Positions 51,005-60,200 of a stretch of DNA of 62,813 nucleotides are shown piece after piece. The stretch covers positions 1 through 62,813 of the forward strand of contig JBDTVS010000150.1 of the NCBI GenBank assembly GCA_040007095.1, read 5' to 3'. The notes under the pieces are model-generated. The model was not told where the DNA came from, did no database searches, and was given only the letters and a program-made list of their open reading frames with translations. This DNA comes from JBDTVS01 sp040007095. GTDB lineage: Bacteria > Acidobacteriota > Vicinamibacteria > Vicinamibacterales > CAVVIG01. Positions within the stretch are counted from its first letter, which is position 1. Each line of letters opens with the position of its first letter. The translations under genes and the position numbers were made by a program.

Positions 51005-51011
51005 CCTCCTT
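51005..51011 (-). promoter_or_regulatory. Strong Shine-Dalgarno of the precursor gene
   Basis: AAGGAGG on the minus strand, seven bases before the precursor ATG, is an almost perfect match to the 16S anti-Shine-Dalgarno. It settles the start at 50997 and implies high translation, as expected for a precursor peptide. Confidence 0.85.
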
Positions 51012-51223
51012 GTCGACTCAGGCGCGGAGTCGCGTGCGCATAATACACTAGGAAACCATAAAGGAACTCAATACGCCGAATTCGGACGGTCAGTTCGTTT
51101 TTGGCCTCCCGCAACGAACCAAAGTCGCCGTTGATGTGCTGGCGTGAGACTTCGAATGCGAGCGCCAACGCGTCGAACGGGCGGATCACTGGCGCGGAAT
51201 CACCGACCGTGGCCGTGACGCCG

Positions 51224-52282
51224 ATGTTCGGCGATGACCCGCGCCCGTCGATCGCACCGACAGACGACGCTCCGATCAGCTCCGAGTTGTCGGACCGGCT
51301 CGTACCGGTGGCCGTCTCGTTCCTGCGTCGACGCGTCCGGCTGCTGGACCTGCGTGGTGCAAACGGCCGCGAGCAGAGCTTCCGCCACACCGTCAGCCGG
51401 TGGATCGCGGAGCATCCGCAGCTGGCACCAATCGAGATGGAGTGGCCGGCGTTCGTGGCAGCCGCCCGGCAGGCGCCATCCTCAGCCCCGGCTGGCTTCG
51501 TTTTCAATGCCTCGCGCTGCGGCTCGACGCTGCTCGCGAACATGCTATCGGCGCCAATCGGGCATCTGACGCTGAAAGAATCGAGCACCATCGGCGTGCT
51601 GCTTCGCGAGTTGCTGGTGACCGCGTCCGAGTCGGAGCGTCTGGAGCTGGAGGATCTACTCGCCGCGACACTGCCGCTGTTCGGGCGGATCGTTGGGCCT
51701 CGTGACGGTCGCCCGGGGCCGCGCCTGTTCGTGAAGCCGCACAGTCTGGCCACGGTCTCCGCCGCAACGCTCCTTCGGCTCTTCCCAACTACACCCGCCG
51801 TATTCCTCTATCGCGACCCGATGATGGTGGTTGCCTCGATGTTGGCGAAGGCCCCCTATGGAGATTTGCACAATCGTCCGCGCGAAGAGACCGTGGCCGA
51901 CTTTCCGGCGCTGGGCGACCTGCCGTCCGATCTCCCGGCGGCGGCGTTCTACGCGTACCTGTGGGCGTCGCCGGTGGAATCGGTACTGGCGCTACCACCC
52001 GGCCAGTGCCTCTTGATCGACTACGAGGAACTCGTGAGCAGCCCGCTGGCGGTCATCCAGCGGCTGACGCGACACTTCGGCATCGAGCGGTCGCACGACA
52101 CGATCGTAAGGATGTCAGCGGTCACTGCGGTCTATGCGAAAGACGCGAGCGGACTCACGCCGTTCGATCCTGGCGGCGCCCACCACCGGCCGCCACCAAG
52201 CCTCGTTCAACGCGCCGAGGTCAGCATCGTCGCCGAAGACTTGTATGCGCGGTTGAAGGCGCGGCGACGAGCCCAGATGTAA
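51224..52282 (+). CDS. Sulfotransferase family protein
   Basis: A 352-residue protein. FVFNASRCGSTLLANMLSA is the 5'-phosphosulfate binding loop. VFLYRDPMMVVASMLAK is the 3'-phosphate region, with the Arg-Asp-Pro typical of PAPS-dependent sulfotransferases. The downstream helices (RLTRHFGIERSHDTIVRMS) fit the family. The ATG at 51224 (MFGDDPRPSIAP) is chosen because the open frame before it is low in complexity. It is divergent from the precursor gene, across a 226-base shared intergenic region. It may sulfate the RiPP or a partner molecule, or be a related non-sulfating member. Confidence 0.82.
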   Translation: MFGDDPRPSIAPTDDAPISSELSDRLVPVAVSFLRRRVRLLDLRGANGREQSFRHTVSRWIAEHPQLAPIEMEWPAFVAAARQAPSSAPAGFVFNASRCGSTLLANMLSAPIGHLTLKESSTIGVLLRELLVTASESERLELEDLLAATLPLFGRIVGPRDGRPGPRLFVKPHSLATVSAATLLRLFPTTPAVFLYRDPMMVVASMLAKAPYGDLHNRPREETVADFPALGDLPSDLPAAAFYAYLWASPVESVLALPPGQCLLIDYEELVSSPLAVIQRLTRHFGIERSHDTIVRMSAVTAVYAKDASGLTPFDPGGAHHRPPPSLVQRAEVSIVAEDLYARLKARRRAQM

Positions 52283-52286
52283 ATAC

Positions 52287-53126
52287 CTACGCTGGCCGCC
52301 GTGGGGTGTCGCGGACCGTGAACGTTCCCGGCATCATCCGGACGCTGAGCGGATCGACTCCTCTCACCAGCAGGCCACGATGCGGCCCTGTAGCGCCGCC
52401 AAGCTGGACGTTGTCGGCCGCACGATAGTCGAAAAAGATCGCATTGCGCGAGGCGGCGCCGAAGTTCGCGGTGGAGCTGTGCAGCAGGCAGCAATGATAC
52501 AGGGCGACCCCTCCAGCGGGTACCACCAGGCTCACGTGACGAGAGCGGTCTTCGACGAGCGTCTCGTCCTTCACGCAGAAGTAGCCGCCGTACCTGTGAT
52601 CGACCGGCCCGTACTTGTGGCTGCCCGAAATCACCCGGAGGCAGCCATTCTGTTCATCCGCGTCGTCCAGTGGAATCATCACCGCCAGCATGTCCAGGTT
52701 GGTGTGCGGGTTGAACGGCCAGTCCTGGTGCCAGGGGTACGCCGCCTCCCTGTTGCGCGGCGGCTTCAGATTGATCTTCGAGTGCACGAATTGGAGGTTG
52801 GGGCCGATGATCGTGTCGATCAAGTCGAGCAGGCGCGGAAATGTGACAAGCTCGCGGAAGGCGTGGTGATGGGCGACCGGGTTCCGGACTCGGGTGACGG
52901 CGGGCGTACCATCCTCGCCGACGGCCACGAAGAACCGCTCGTCGATCTCGGTCAGCCCTTCGGCATCTTTGAGCACGTCAGCGAGAGCGGCTCGAAGTCG
53001 AGCGATGTCCGCACGGGTCAGCAGATCCGCAACGACCAGGTAGCCGTGTTCTGCGTAGGACGCCCGCAGTTCTGCGGCCGTGCGTTGTTGGACAACATCG
53101 TCGACCATTGCATGTACCTCGCTCAT
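52287..53126 (-). CDS. Phytanoyl-CoA dioxygenase (PhyH) family protein
   Basis: A 279-residue non-haem iron 2-oxoglutarate-dependent oxygenase. The HxD iron motif is in YPWHQDWPFNPHTN (about 135). The distal histidine lies in YHCCLLHSSTANFG (about 225) and a following arginine binds 2-oxoglutarate (ASRNAIFFDYRA). The start MSEVHAMVDD at 53126 gives the family length. It converges on the sulfotransferase, with stops four bases apart. It is a candidate hydroxylase for the peptide or another product of the locus. Confidence 0.88.
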   Translation of the reverse strand: MSEVHAMVDDVVQQRTAAELRASYAEHGYLVVADLLTRADIARLRAALADVLKDAEGLTEIDERFFVAVGEDGTPAVTRVRNPVAHHHAFRELVTFPRLLDLIDTIIGPNLQFVHSKINLKPPRNREAAYPWHQDWPFNPHTNLDMLAVMIPLDDADEQNGCLRVISGSHKYGPVDHRYGGYFCVKDETLVEDRSRHVSLVVPAGGVALYHCCLLHSSTANFGAASRNAIFFDYRAADNVQLGGATGPHRGLLVRGVDPLSVRMMPGTFTVRDTPRRPA

Positions 53127-53280
53127 CGAAGCTGACCACGGATGGGTGGCCACCGGAGGTTCGTACAGTATGCCTTGTCGAGGGTGGAGAACAACTGCCC
53201 GAGTCGAGACTGGGACACCTCACTTACTTTATTTTGCAAAGTTATTTGTTTTGACGCGCCTGAACGGGTATCCTTGGCAG

Positions 53281-54210
53281 ATGCCAAGCGCACGCTCGGA
53301 CCACGACACCGGCGGCCGCAGCATCAGAGTCATCCGCGCGACGCATCTGGGCATGTGCTTCGGCGTGCGCGACGCGATCGCGCTGGCACTCGCCAGCACC
53401 GATGCCGGCCCGCTCACCATCCTCGGCGACCTGGTCCACAACCCGACCGTCATCAGCGCGCTCGCCGCCAGGGGTATCGCGGTCGCCCAAGACGTAGCAC
53501 AGGTGACCACCCACACCCTGATGGTGACCGCGCACGGTGCGTCGGCGCGGACCCTCGCGAGCGCCCGGGCGCTCGGGTTGAACGTCCTGGAGGCGACCTG
53601 TCCGCTCGTGCACGTGGCCCATCGCGCTGTGGCGGCACTCGTCCGCGATGGCTACCACGTGGTGATCATCGGGCAGCGCGATCACGTGGAGGTTCGCGGC
53701 TTGACCGGCGATCTCGAGGACTTCGACGTGGTGCTCGATGAGGAAGGAGTGCTGGCCCTCGAGGAGCACCCACGCATCGGGATCGCGGCACAGACAACGC
53801 AGTCGGCCGAGCAGGTGCGGCAGCTGGTCGCCGCGATCCAGCGGCGGTTTCCGCGCTCGGATGTCCGCTTCCTCGACACGGTGTGCAGGCCGACCAAAGA
53901 GCGACAGGATGCCGCCGTCGAGCTGGCGCGCGCGTCGGACGTCGTGATCGTCGTCGGTGGGGAGACCAGCAACAACACGCGTGAGCTGGTGAAGACGTGC
54001 GGGCGCCATTGTTCCCGCGTCCACCACGTCCAAACCGAGGCGGACCTGAAACCGGCGTGGTTCCTCGCCGCGCACACCGCAGGGATCACCGCCGGCACGT
54101 CGACTCCCGACGCTGTCATCGATCGCGTTGAGGATCGCATCCGGACATTCGGCCGCGGACGAGGGCTCGACGCGTTGGACATCCCGGACCGGGCGGAGTG
54201 TGCCCGATGA
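53281..54210 (+). CDS. ispH: 4-hydroxy-3-methylbut-2-enyl diphosphate reductase (IspH/LytB)
   Basis: A 309-residue iron-sulfur enzyme of the MEP isoprenoid pathway. It reduces HMBPP to IPP and DMAPP. The three cluster cysteines are in HLGMCFGVRDAI (about 29), LEATCPLVHV (about 103) and LDTVCRPTKERQ (about 203). Substrate-binding histidines lie in GDLVHNPTV and TAHGAS. HVEVRG replaces the usual HPEV-G. SNNTREL and GTSTPDAVI complete the active site. The upstream 53127-53280 is AT-rich and probably holds divergent promoters. Its TGA overlaps the next gene's ATG. Its place beside the RiPP locus is probably incidental. Confidence 0.92.
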   Translation: MPSARSDHDTGGRSIRVIRATHLGMCFGVRDAIALALASTDAGPLTILGDLVHNPTVISALAARGIAVAQDVAQVTTHTLMVTAHGASARTLASARALGLNVLEATCPLVHVAHRAVAALVRDGYHVVIIGQRDHVEVRGLTGDLEDFDVVLDEEGVLALEEHPRIGIAAQTTQSAEQVRQLVAAIQRRFPRSDVRFLDTVCRPTKERQDAAVELARASDVVIVVGGETSNNTRELVKTCGRHCSRVHHVQTEADLKPAWFLAAHTAGITAGTSTPDAVIDRVEDRIRTFGRGRGLDALDIPDRAECAR

Positions 54211-54902
54211 CCGGCCGGCGCCGCGAGCGCGCGCGCTGGATATTCGTCGTGACATTCGCCGCGGCCATGGCCTGGGTCGAAGCGGCCTGCGTCTACTACC
54301 TGCGCGTCATGCTCGATCGCGTCCAACCCTATCAGTCGAACCCGTTGCCGATCCACGGCGTCCTGGGCGAGGTCGAGCTCGTGCGCGAGGCCGCGACGCT
54401 GCTGATGCTGGCGATGATCGGCATGCTCGCCGGCCGAACGTGGCGATCGCGACTGGGCTACGCCGCGATTGCCTTCGGTTCCTGGGACATTCTGTATTAC
54501 GTCTTCCTGCGCATCGTTTGTGGTTGGCCGGCCTCCCTGTTCGACTGGGACATTCTCTTCCTGTTGCCGCTGCCATGGTGGGGGCCGGTGCTCGCGCCCG
54601 TATGTATCGCGTCACTGATGATCGTGTGGGGCACCCTCGTCACCCAATCGCAGGATCGCATCCCGGCCACCCGGTTCACTCGAGCCTCGTGGGCTGTGTG
54701 TTGGGCCGGCATCCAGCTCGCGCTCTGGGTCTTCATGTCCGATTCGATTCGCGCCCTGCCCGAAGGGCTCGACGCGATTCGTCAGGTGCTGCCGACGGCG
54801 TTCAACTGGCCGGTGTTCGGCGCGGCGCTCCTGCTGATGGCCACGCCGTTGGCGCACGCCGGCTGGCGATCGTTTTCTTCTATTTCTTTCGCGTGGCCTT
54901 GA
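54207..54902 (+). CDS. Integral membrane protein coupled to ispH
   Basis: A 231-residue protein with about six hydrophobic segments (about 9-30, 50-69, 78-98, 108-133, 150-170, 195-215). Its ATG overlaps the ispH stop (ATGA). It includes FDWDILFLLPLPWWGPVLAP. No family recognised. It converges with the regulator gene at its 3' end, overlapping by about 23 bases. Confidence 0.7.
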   Translation: MTGRRRERARWIFVVTFAAAMAWVEAACVYYLRVMLDRVQPYQSNPLPIHGVLGEVELVREAATLLMLAMIGMLAGRTWRSRLGYAAIAFGSWDILYYVFLRIVCGWPASLFDWDILFLLPLPWWGPVLAPVCIASLMIVWGTLVTQSQDRIPATRFTRASWAVCWAGIQLALWVFMSDSIRALPEGLDAIRQVLPTAFNWPVFGAALLLMATPLAHAGWRSFSSISFAWP

Positions 54903-55266
54903 TGAGCGCGTCCATGTGGTCGAGATACTTGTCGAACGCCCGCCGCCCGGCCGCGCTCAGCTGGTACTCCGTCCGCGGAGTGCGGCCGGCAAACGTCTTC
55001 TCACACAGCACGTAGCCGGCATCCTCGAGCCTGCGCGCGTGCACGCTCAGATTCCCGTCCGTCGTACCGGTGATGGTTTTCAGATCGGTAAACGACAGCC
55101 TCTCGCTGGCCGCGAGGGCCGCCAGGATCGCCAGCCGCGTGCGGTCGTGAATGACCTGCTCGAGCCGCTGCGGCCACGGCCGCGCCTGCCGCTCGCGCGA
55201 GACTTCAGCCGATTCCTTCGTCGCCCTGGCCTTCATCGCCACTGCGCTTTCACGCCTAGCCGCCAT
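54880..55266 (-). CDS. Winged-helix transcriptional regulator
   Basis: A 128-residue protein with a winged helix-turn-helix (VIHDRTRLAILAALAASERL, then FTDLKTITGTTDGNLSVHAR and GYVLCEKTFAGRTPRTEYQL). The arrangement resembles the PadR/ArsR-type or 'HTH_27' family. The N-terminal about 40 residues are basic. The ATG at 55266 overlaps the stop of the membrane gene upstream by 11 bases. MKARATKE at 55236 is an alternative start. It is likely to regulate the partner membrane gene, as paired HTH and membrane genes of this kind commonly do. Confidence 0.82.
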   Translation of the reverse strand: MAARRESAVAMKARATKESAEVSRERQARPWPQRLEQVIHDRTRLAILAALAASERLSFTDLKTITGTTDGNLSVHARRLEDAGYVLCEKTFAGRTPRTEYQLSAAGRRAFDKYLDHMDALIKATRKK

Positions 55267-55861
55267 GTCGCCTCGCAATGTACAACCCGAAGCCAATCTG
55301 CAGCCCACCGAAACCCATCCCGAGCCAGACATTGCCCCACGCCTGGGGCGTGGCCAGCGCCGCGACGCCCAGGGCCATCAACGCCACGCCGAGCAGTCGC
55401 ACCGCCGCCACGCTGACGACGCCGCCGGCCAGCACGCCGGTGCCGTAGAGCAGGAGCCACACGGCGGGCATCAAGGCCCAGTCGTCGTGCATCCAGACGC
55501 CCCACGTCAGCGCCGCACCGGCCACGAGTGGTGCCGCCAGATTCATCGCGAAGCGGCGTCCGACGGCGCCCGCCAGCGGCGCACCGAGGCGGGCGGCCTT
55601 CCGCCACATGGCGGTGACGCCGACGCTCAGGGCGACGGCTCCCGACAGGAGCCACACGATGAGCCAACGTTCGGCGGAGCTCTGATTGGCCGCGAGGACG
55701 GCGGCGGCCAGGCCGATGACGCCCATGCCCGCGCCGCCCAGGCCGGGCACGGCCGTGAACGTCGAGCTCCGCTCCATCGTCCGGCGGATGAACTGCAGGC
55801 TCTCTTCGGCATGTTGGCCGAAAGAGGTCACGGCCACCGGCTCGCCGTCTCGACGCGACAT
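55256..55861 (-). CDS. Membrane protein partnered with the winged-helix regulator
   Basis: A 201-residue protein with a short soluble N-terminus (QHAEESLQFIRRTMERSSTF) and about five or six membrane helices (GVIGLAAAVLAANQ, LIVWLLSGAVALSVG, FAMNLAAPLVAGAALTWGV and others). It is transcribed just ahead of the regulator with overlapping ends. It is preceded by a 90-base sequence that is duplicated upstream of the 56171 gene. Probably a stress or signal membrane protein; role unknown. Confidence 0.72.
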   Translation of the reverse strand: MSRRDGEPVAVTSFGQHAEESLQFIRRTMERSSTFTAVPGLGGAGMGVIGLAAAVLAANQSSAERWLIVWLLSGAVALSVGVTAMWRKAARLGAPLAGAVGRRFAMNLAAPLVAGAALTWGVWMHDDWALMPAVWLLLYGTGVLAGGVVSVAAVRLLGVALMALGVAALATPQAWGNVWLGMGFGGLQIGFGLYIARRHGG

Positions 55862-55865
55862 ACTC

Positions 55866-55955
55866 GTGGACCATCTCCTCGAAATTACTATCGGCCGCTC
55901 CGTTGTCGCAGCCGGAAAATCGCGGTCGGCAACGGGTCACGTGGTACGGCTTCAG
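55866..55955. repeat. Upstream direct repeat, copy 1
   Basis: About 90 bases (GTGGACCATCTCCTCGAAAT, continuing to GTACGGCTTCAG) matching 57099-57190 at most positions, including CGCGGTC and CCGTTGTCGC blocks. It lies directly before a minus-strand gene start. The likely meaning is a duplicated 5' regulatory region. Beyond it, 55956-56170 has 'CCACAAAGA'-type sequence and no gene. Confidence 0.65.
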
Positions 55956-56170
55956 CCACACAGGCCATCAGCGAGGGTAGCGGGGATTCGGACAGCTGTC
56001 AAAGCACTTCGCACCACAAAGAAGATGTCCCGCGTCTCCTCAGAACCACCAAGAGCACCAAGCCACAAAGCTGTTCTTCGAGCGGACTACACCCCTCTCG
56101 GAAACGCTGTGGTCGTGGAACTCAATACCGTCAGTAGCGGCAAAGCTGAGATCAGGTCGGCCGGGCGGAC

Positions 56171-57121
56171 TCAGCGCGCAGGTTCTTCCTGGAGAGCCCC
56201 GGCCAGCATGTTTCCCATGGCGTAGTTGCCTTCGTGGCAGGCGTACTCGAAGACCGGCCCGCCTTTCGTCATCGGCATCGAGACCGTCCAGGGTCTGGTG
56301 AAGGTGTGCGGATCGTCGATCGTGAACTGGTAGTCGACCGAATCCGGCGCCACGCGCGTGAACCGCTCGACCAGCCGCATCGTGTCGCCCGACCCTCTGA
56401 ACGGATTCGCATCCGCGAAGTTGGTGGTCTCCACGACCAGCGTGTCGCCCTCCCAACGGCCGCGGGAGTCGCCCATCCACTGCCGGACGGCGGGCGCCAA
56501 ATGAGGCCGACCATCGAGCGGTACGATGCGCGCTTCGTGAATCAACTCCTGCAGGATGACGACCGAGCCTGGCGCCTGGATGATCTGGTGGCTGCTGCTG
56601 TAGAAGCTGCCGATCTTGATGACCCCACGCGTGATGCAGCGCGTCCAGACGCCGAACTCCTCCCAGGGATGGGCGGGGCCGCGCGCCGTCGCCGCGGCCG
56701 CACGCGCCGCCACACGGGCCTGCCCCTCTGGCGTCAGCGCGGGCACACGGCCGTCTGACGGGTCGACGATGAGCGAGGTGCGCGTCAACCCTTTGCCGGG
56801 ATCACGCCAGACGGAGTTGTAGGTTCCCGGATCACCCGCACGCGGCGGGCGATCCGCGCTCAGTCTGGCCTCCTCCTCGCGCTCGTCGGCCTCTTGCTGT
56901 GTCAGCGTCGCCTGGTCGCGCTGCGCGCCGGAACGCTCGAGCGGCGTCGACGTCTGGTTCGACCACAGCCTCTGGAGATCGGGATCTCCCCAGGGCGTAC
57001 GCGGTGTTTTGTAGCGTTGCGTCTCGACCGATTGGCCGGCCAGGCAAACAGCGGCAAGCACGATCACCAGCGGGAGTTTCTTCCCGAAGGGCGATCTAGT
57101 GGACTGCCTCTTTGGAATCAC
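56171..57121 (-). CDS. Secreted 'PRTPDG' family protein, third member
   Basis: An exported protein of about 316 residues. A positively charged start (FGKKLPLVIVLAAVCLAG) forms the signal peptide, followed by RYKTPRTPWGDPDLQRLWSN. It shares with the 20359 protein SRGRWEGDTLVVETTNFADA, MRLVERFTRVAPDSVDYQFT and FEYACHEGNYAMGN. The start is uncertain. The frame is open to 57217, but 57099-57190 is the duplicated upstream sequence, so a GTG at 57121 or another near start is used here. Function unknown. Confidence 0.72.
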   Translation of the reverse strand: MIPKRQSTRSPFGKKLPLVIVLAAVCLAGQSVETQRYKTPRTPWGDPDLQRLWSNQTSTPLERSGAQRDQATLTQQEADEREEEARLSADRPPRAGDPGTYNSVWRDPGKGLTRTSLIVDPSDGRVPALTPEGQARVAARAAAATARGPAHPWEEFGVWTRCITRGVIKIGSFYSSSHQIIQAPGSVVILQELIHEARIVPLDGRPHLAPAVRQWMGDSRGRWEGDTLVVETTNFADANPFRGSGDTMRLVERFTRVAPDSVDYQFTIDDPHTFTRPWTVSMPMTKGGPVFEYACHEGNYAMGNMLAGALQEEPAR

Positions 57122-57190
57122 TAGCGGCCGCGCCGTTGTCGCGGCCGGCGAAATCGCGGTCAGCAAGCGTGTCAAGTGGTACTCCTTCAG
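57099..57190. repeat. Upstream direct repeat, copy 2
   Basis: About 92 bases (GTGGACTGCCTCTTTGGAAT, onward to GTACTCCTTCAG), the counterpart of 55866-55955. It overlaps the probable start of the 56171 gene and contains a TTGACA-like string on the minus strand. Confidence 0.65.
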
Positions 57191-57265
57191 CGTATCCAGG
57201 CCACTCGGCACTCTCATCTCACCTCAGTGGCGATGCGGGCGGCACTATGCGAGTGTACCGGAGCG

Positions 57266-60200
57266 TCAGAAGCTCACCTGCACGCCGATCTTCGCGAACC
57301 GCGGCGTCAGCACGGACAGCGGCGCCAGCCAGGTACTGCCGGGAACGAATGCCTGGTTGTACGTCAGAATCGCCGCGGAATTCAACACGTTATAGACGTC
57401 GAAGCCGACATTCGTTCGCGTCCGCCCGAACTTGAGGATTTTGCCGATCCGGATGTCGAGCTCGTTCACTCGGTCTCCCCACACGTCGCCGGGGGTGATG
57501 AGGTTGATCGCCGCGAACTGCTGGTTGGCGGAGAGCACACGCCCGAGCGACGGCACGATCGCCGAGAGCGGCGCTGACCAGTTGGCCTGCAGCGCCGCAC
57601 CTTGATCGCTCCTGAGCGTCCCGCTGACGCTGACGTCGACCCGCGGGATCGTGTAGGACATCAAGGCGGACCATCGCGTGATGAATCCCGGCTCGTTGTG
57701 GCAATAGGGATTGAGCGGACCGATTTCCGGCAGCAGCGCCCGCACGGCGCAGTTGTCGGTCACGGTCTTTCCCGTGTTGATCCCGCCTTGGAACAGCAGC
57801 CCGCCGCGCGGCCTGGCGCTGACGTCGAGCGTGACGCCGTTGTAGCGCTGGTATTGCAGGGGACTGCCCGGCAGCAGATCGGCGAATGTGGAAAGGGTGT
57901 TGGACTGGCCCCCGAAGGCGAGGTTGACGTCATACAGTCCCGACACGGCGTAGCCGCCGCCGCCCGGAAGGCGACTGTCCACCGGCGCCGTGACGCTGAA
58001 CTGTCCGAAATCCGCATTGGTCACGACCAGGTTGTCGGTCGCGACGAAATGCTGCAGCCACCGCCGCGTGTAGCCGACCTCCACCGACACTCGCGGGAGC
58101 ACTTCCTGCTGAACCGACGCCGTCAGTCCCCAATCGCTTGGCCGCACGCGCCATCCGCCCAAAGCCGCCGGATCGACGTTACTCGTGAACACTTCCTTGC
58201 CGAACGTGGTGCTGCCCTGACCGCATTCCTGATTCGGCGACATGTTGAGCAGGTCGCAGTCGGGAACCAAATTGCCGTTCGAGTCGTTCCAGGTTCTCAG
58301 CCCGGACGTGGTCGTCAAGCGATTGATCGGGTTGGTCGTCGAGTAGAAGCCGACGCCGTTGCTCGAGGCTTCGAGGTACTTGCCGATGTTCACCTTGAGC
58401 GCCGTCTTGGCATTGCCAAACAGGTCGTACGCCACGCCGAAGCGCGGGGTGAGATCCTTGTAGCCCGTGACGCCCTGAGTCTCTGGATACGCCACCGTGA
58501 ACGGCAGGTAGTTGGAGGCGGGCAGTGTCTGCGGCGTGAAGTAGCTCCAGGAGCGATCGAACCGCAGCGCCCCCTGCAGCGTCAGGCGCTGGATCGTCCA
58601 CTGCTCCTGCGCGAAGAACGCGTTGTAGGCGGTGCGCTGGTGCAGTTCCATCGGCAGCGCCGACTCGGTGACACCGTTCGGGACGCCGTTGTTCACGCGA
58701 TAGGTCAGGTTCAAGCTGTTGCTGAAGCTGTTCCGGTCGTCGATGAACAGCGTCCCGATGTACCCGAACTTGCGGTTGTGCGCGCCGGTGACATGCGAGA
58801 TCGACGCGCGAAAGTTGTGCACGCCGGCCCAGTTGCTTCCCCAGTTCGCCGACCGATAATTCAGGCCCGCGATGCCGCCGTTGGCGGCGCAGCCCGCGGC
58901 GCACTGTTCGGTCACCCGCGCCAGCCCGCGCGTCGGATTGCCGGGCGCGTCCATCGGTCCCCAGCGCGCGAGCATGTCGCCGTAGCGGAAGTCGGCGAGC
59001 AGCGTGTTGGTCATCGGAGAAGTCCACGTGAACTGTTGCGAACGCCCGCCTACGGTGTGGAGATAGCCCGCCAACTCCGGAGAAGTCGTCGCCGTCAGTC
59101 CACCGAGGCCGAGCGATCCAATCACCCCGCCATCGTCCGGCTGACTGCGGCAGCCATCGGCGCCTCTGTACGCCGCGCCGTTGCACGGGATCTGCTCGTT
59201 CCAGGCGAAGTTGAACTTATTGCGTGGCGTGGCCTGCCAGGTCAGACGAGCGCTGCCGAGCTGCCAGCTTTCGGCGCCTCGCGCCTCCTTCGTCGTGTCG
59301 GGCACGTACAAGTACTTCGTGGGATCGCCCGCGTTCAGGTTGGGGTAGATGCCGGGAATCGTGCGATGCTGTCCCTCGTCACGCGCCGTGACGAAGTACC
59401 AGAGGCGATCCTTCTTGACGGGTCCGCCAAACCCCGTATCGAAGTCCCATTGCTTGACCAGCGCGCCGGGCGTCCGAAGTCCCGCGGCCTTGAGATCGTC
59501 GGTGTAGTTGCTGCCAACCCAGCTGCGTGGCACGCCCGACAGGTAGGCCGAACCTCTGAAGCTATTGCCGCCGGTTCGCGGGACGACGTTGAGAGATGGG
59601 CCGTTGACCTCGCTCTCGCCAAGGCCGCCCGAGTTGGTCGTCACCACCTCCTCGGCGTTCGAAATATCGAAGATGTACGCCGTCGAGCCGCCGCCGCCAA
59701 TCGTCGAGCCGATGCTGATGCCGTCGGCCATGAGGCGCCCTTCGCCGCCGCGGCCACCGGCGCCGCCGAACACGATCATCTGCGGCGTGACCTGGATGTC
59801 CTGATTGTTGCCGCCCGAGGTCGTCATCGTCGGGATCTGAGCCGTCAAGGCCGCCCACGATCGGGCGGTGGGGGCGGTCGTCAACAGCTCGCTCGACAGC
59901 GTGGTCTGGCGCTTCGTGCTGGCCACGTCGACCACCGGTGTTTCTCCGGACACCGTAATGGTCTCGGCGACACCGCCGACACGCATCTCGGCATTGATCG
60001 ACGCCGTGAAGGTGCCGGTCAATTCGATGCCGTCACGCTTGATCGTATTGAACCCGGAAAGCGCAAACGTCAGTGAATAGGCGCCCGGACGAAGGTCGAC
60101 GATCCGGTATTGGCCGGTGCCGTCGGTGACCGCGGATCGGACCTTTTCGATCAGCGCAGGGCTCGTCGCCTCGACGGTGACGCCGGGCAGAACGGCGCCG

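Noticed and set aside
50998..51753. Longer version of the precursor frame, extending 252 codons upstream
   Set aside because: The strong Shine-Dalgarno at 51005-51011 and the NHLP family length place the start at 50997. The extension is also antisense to the sulfotransferase gene.
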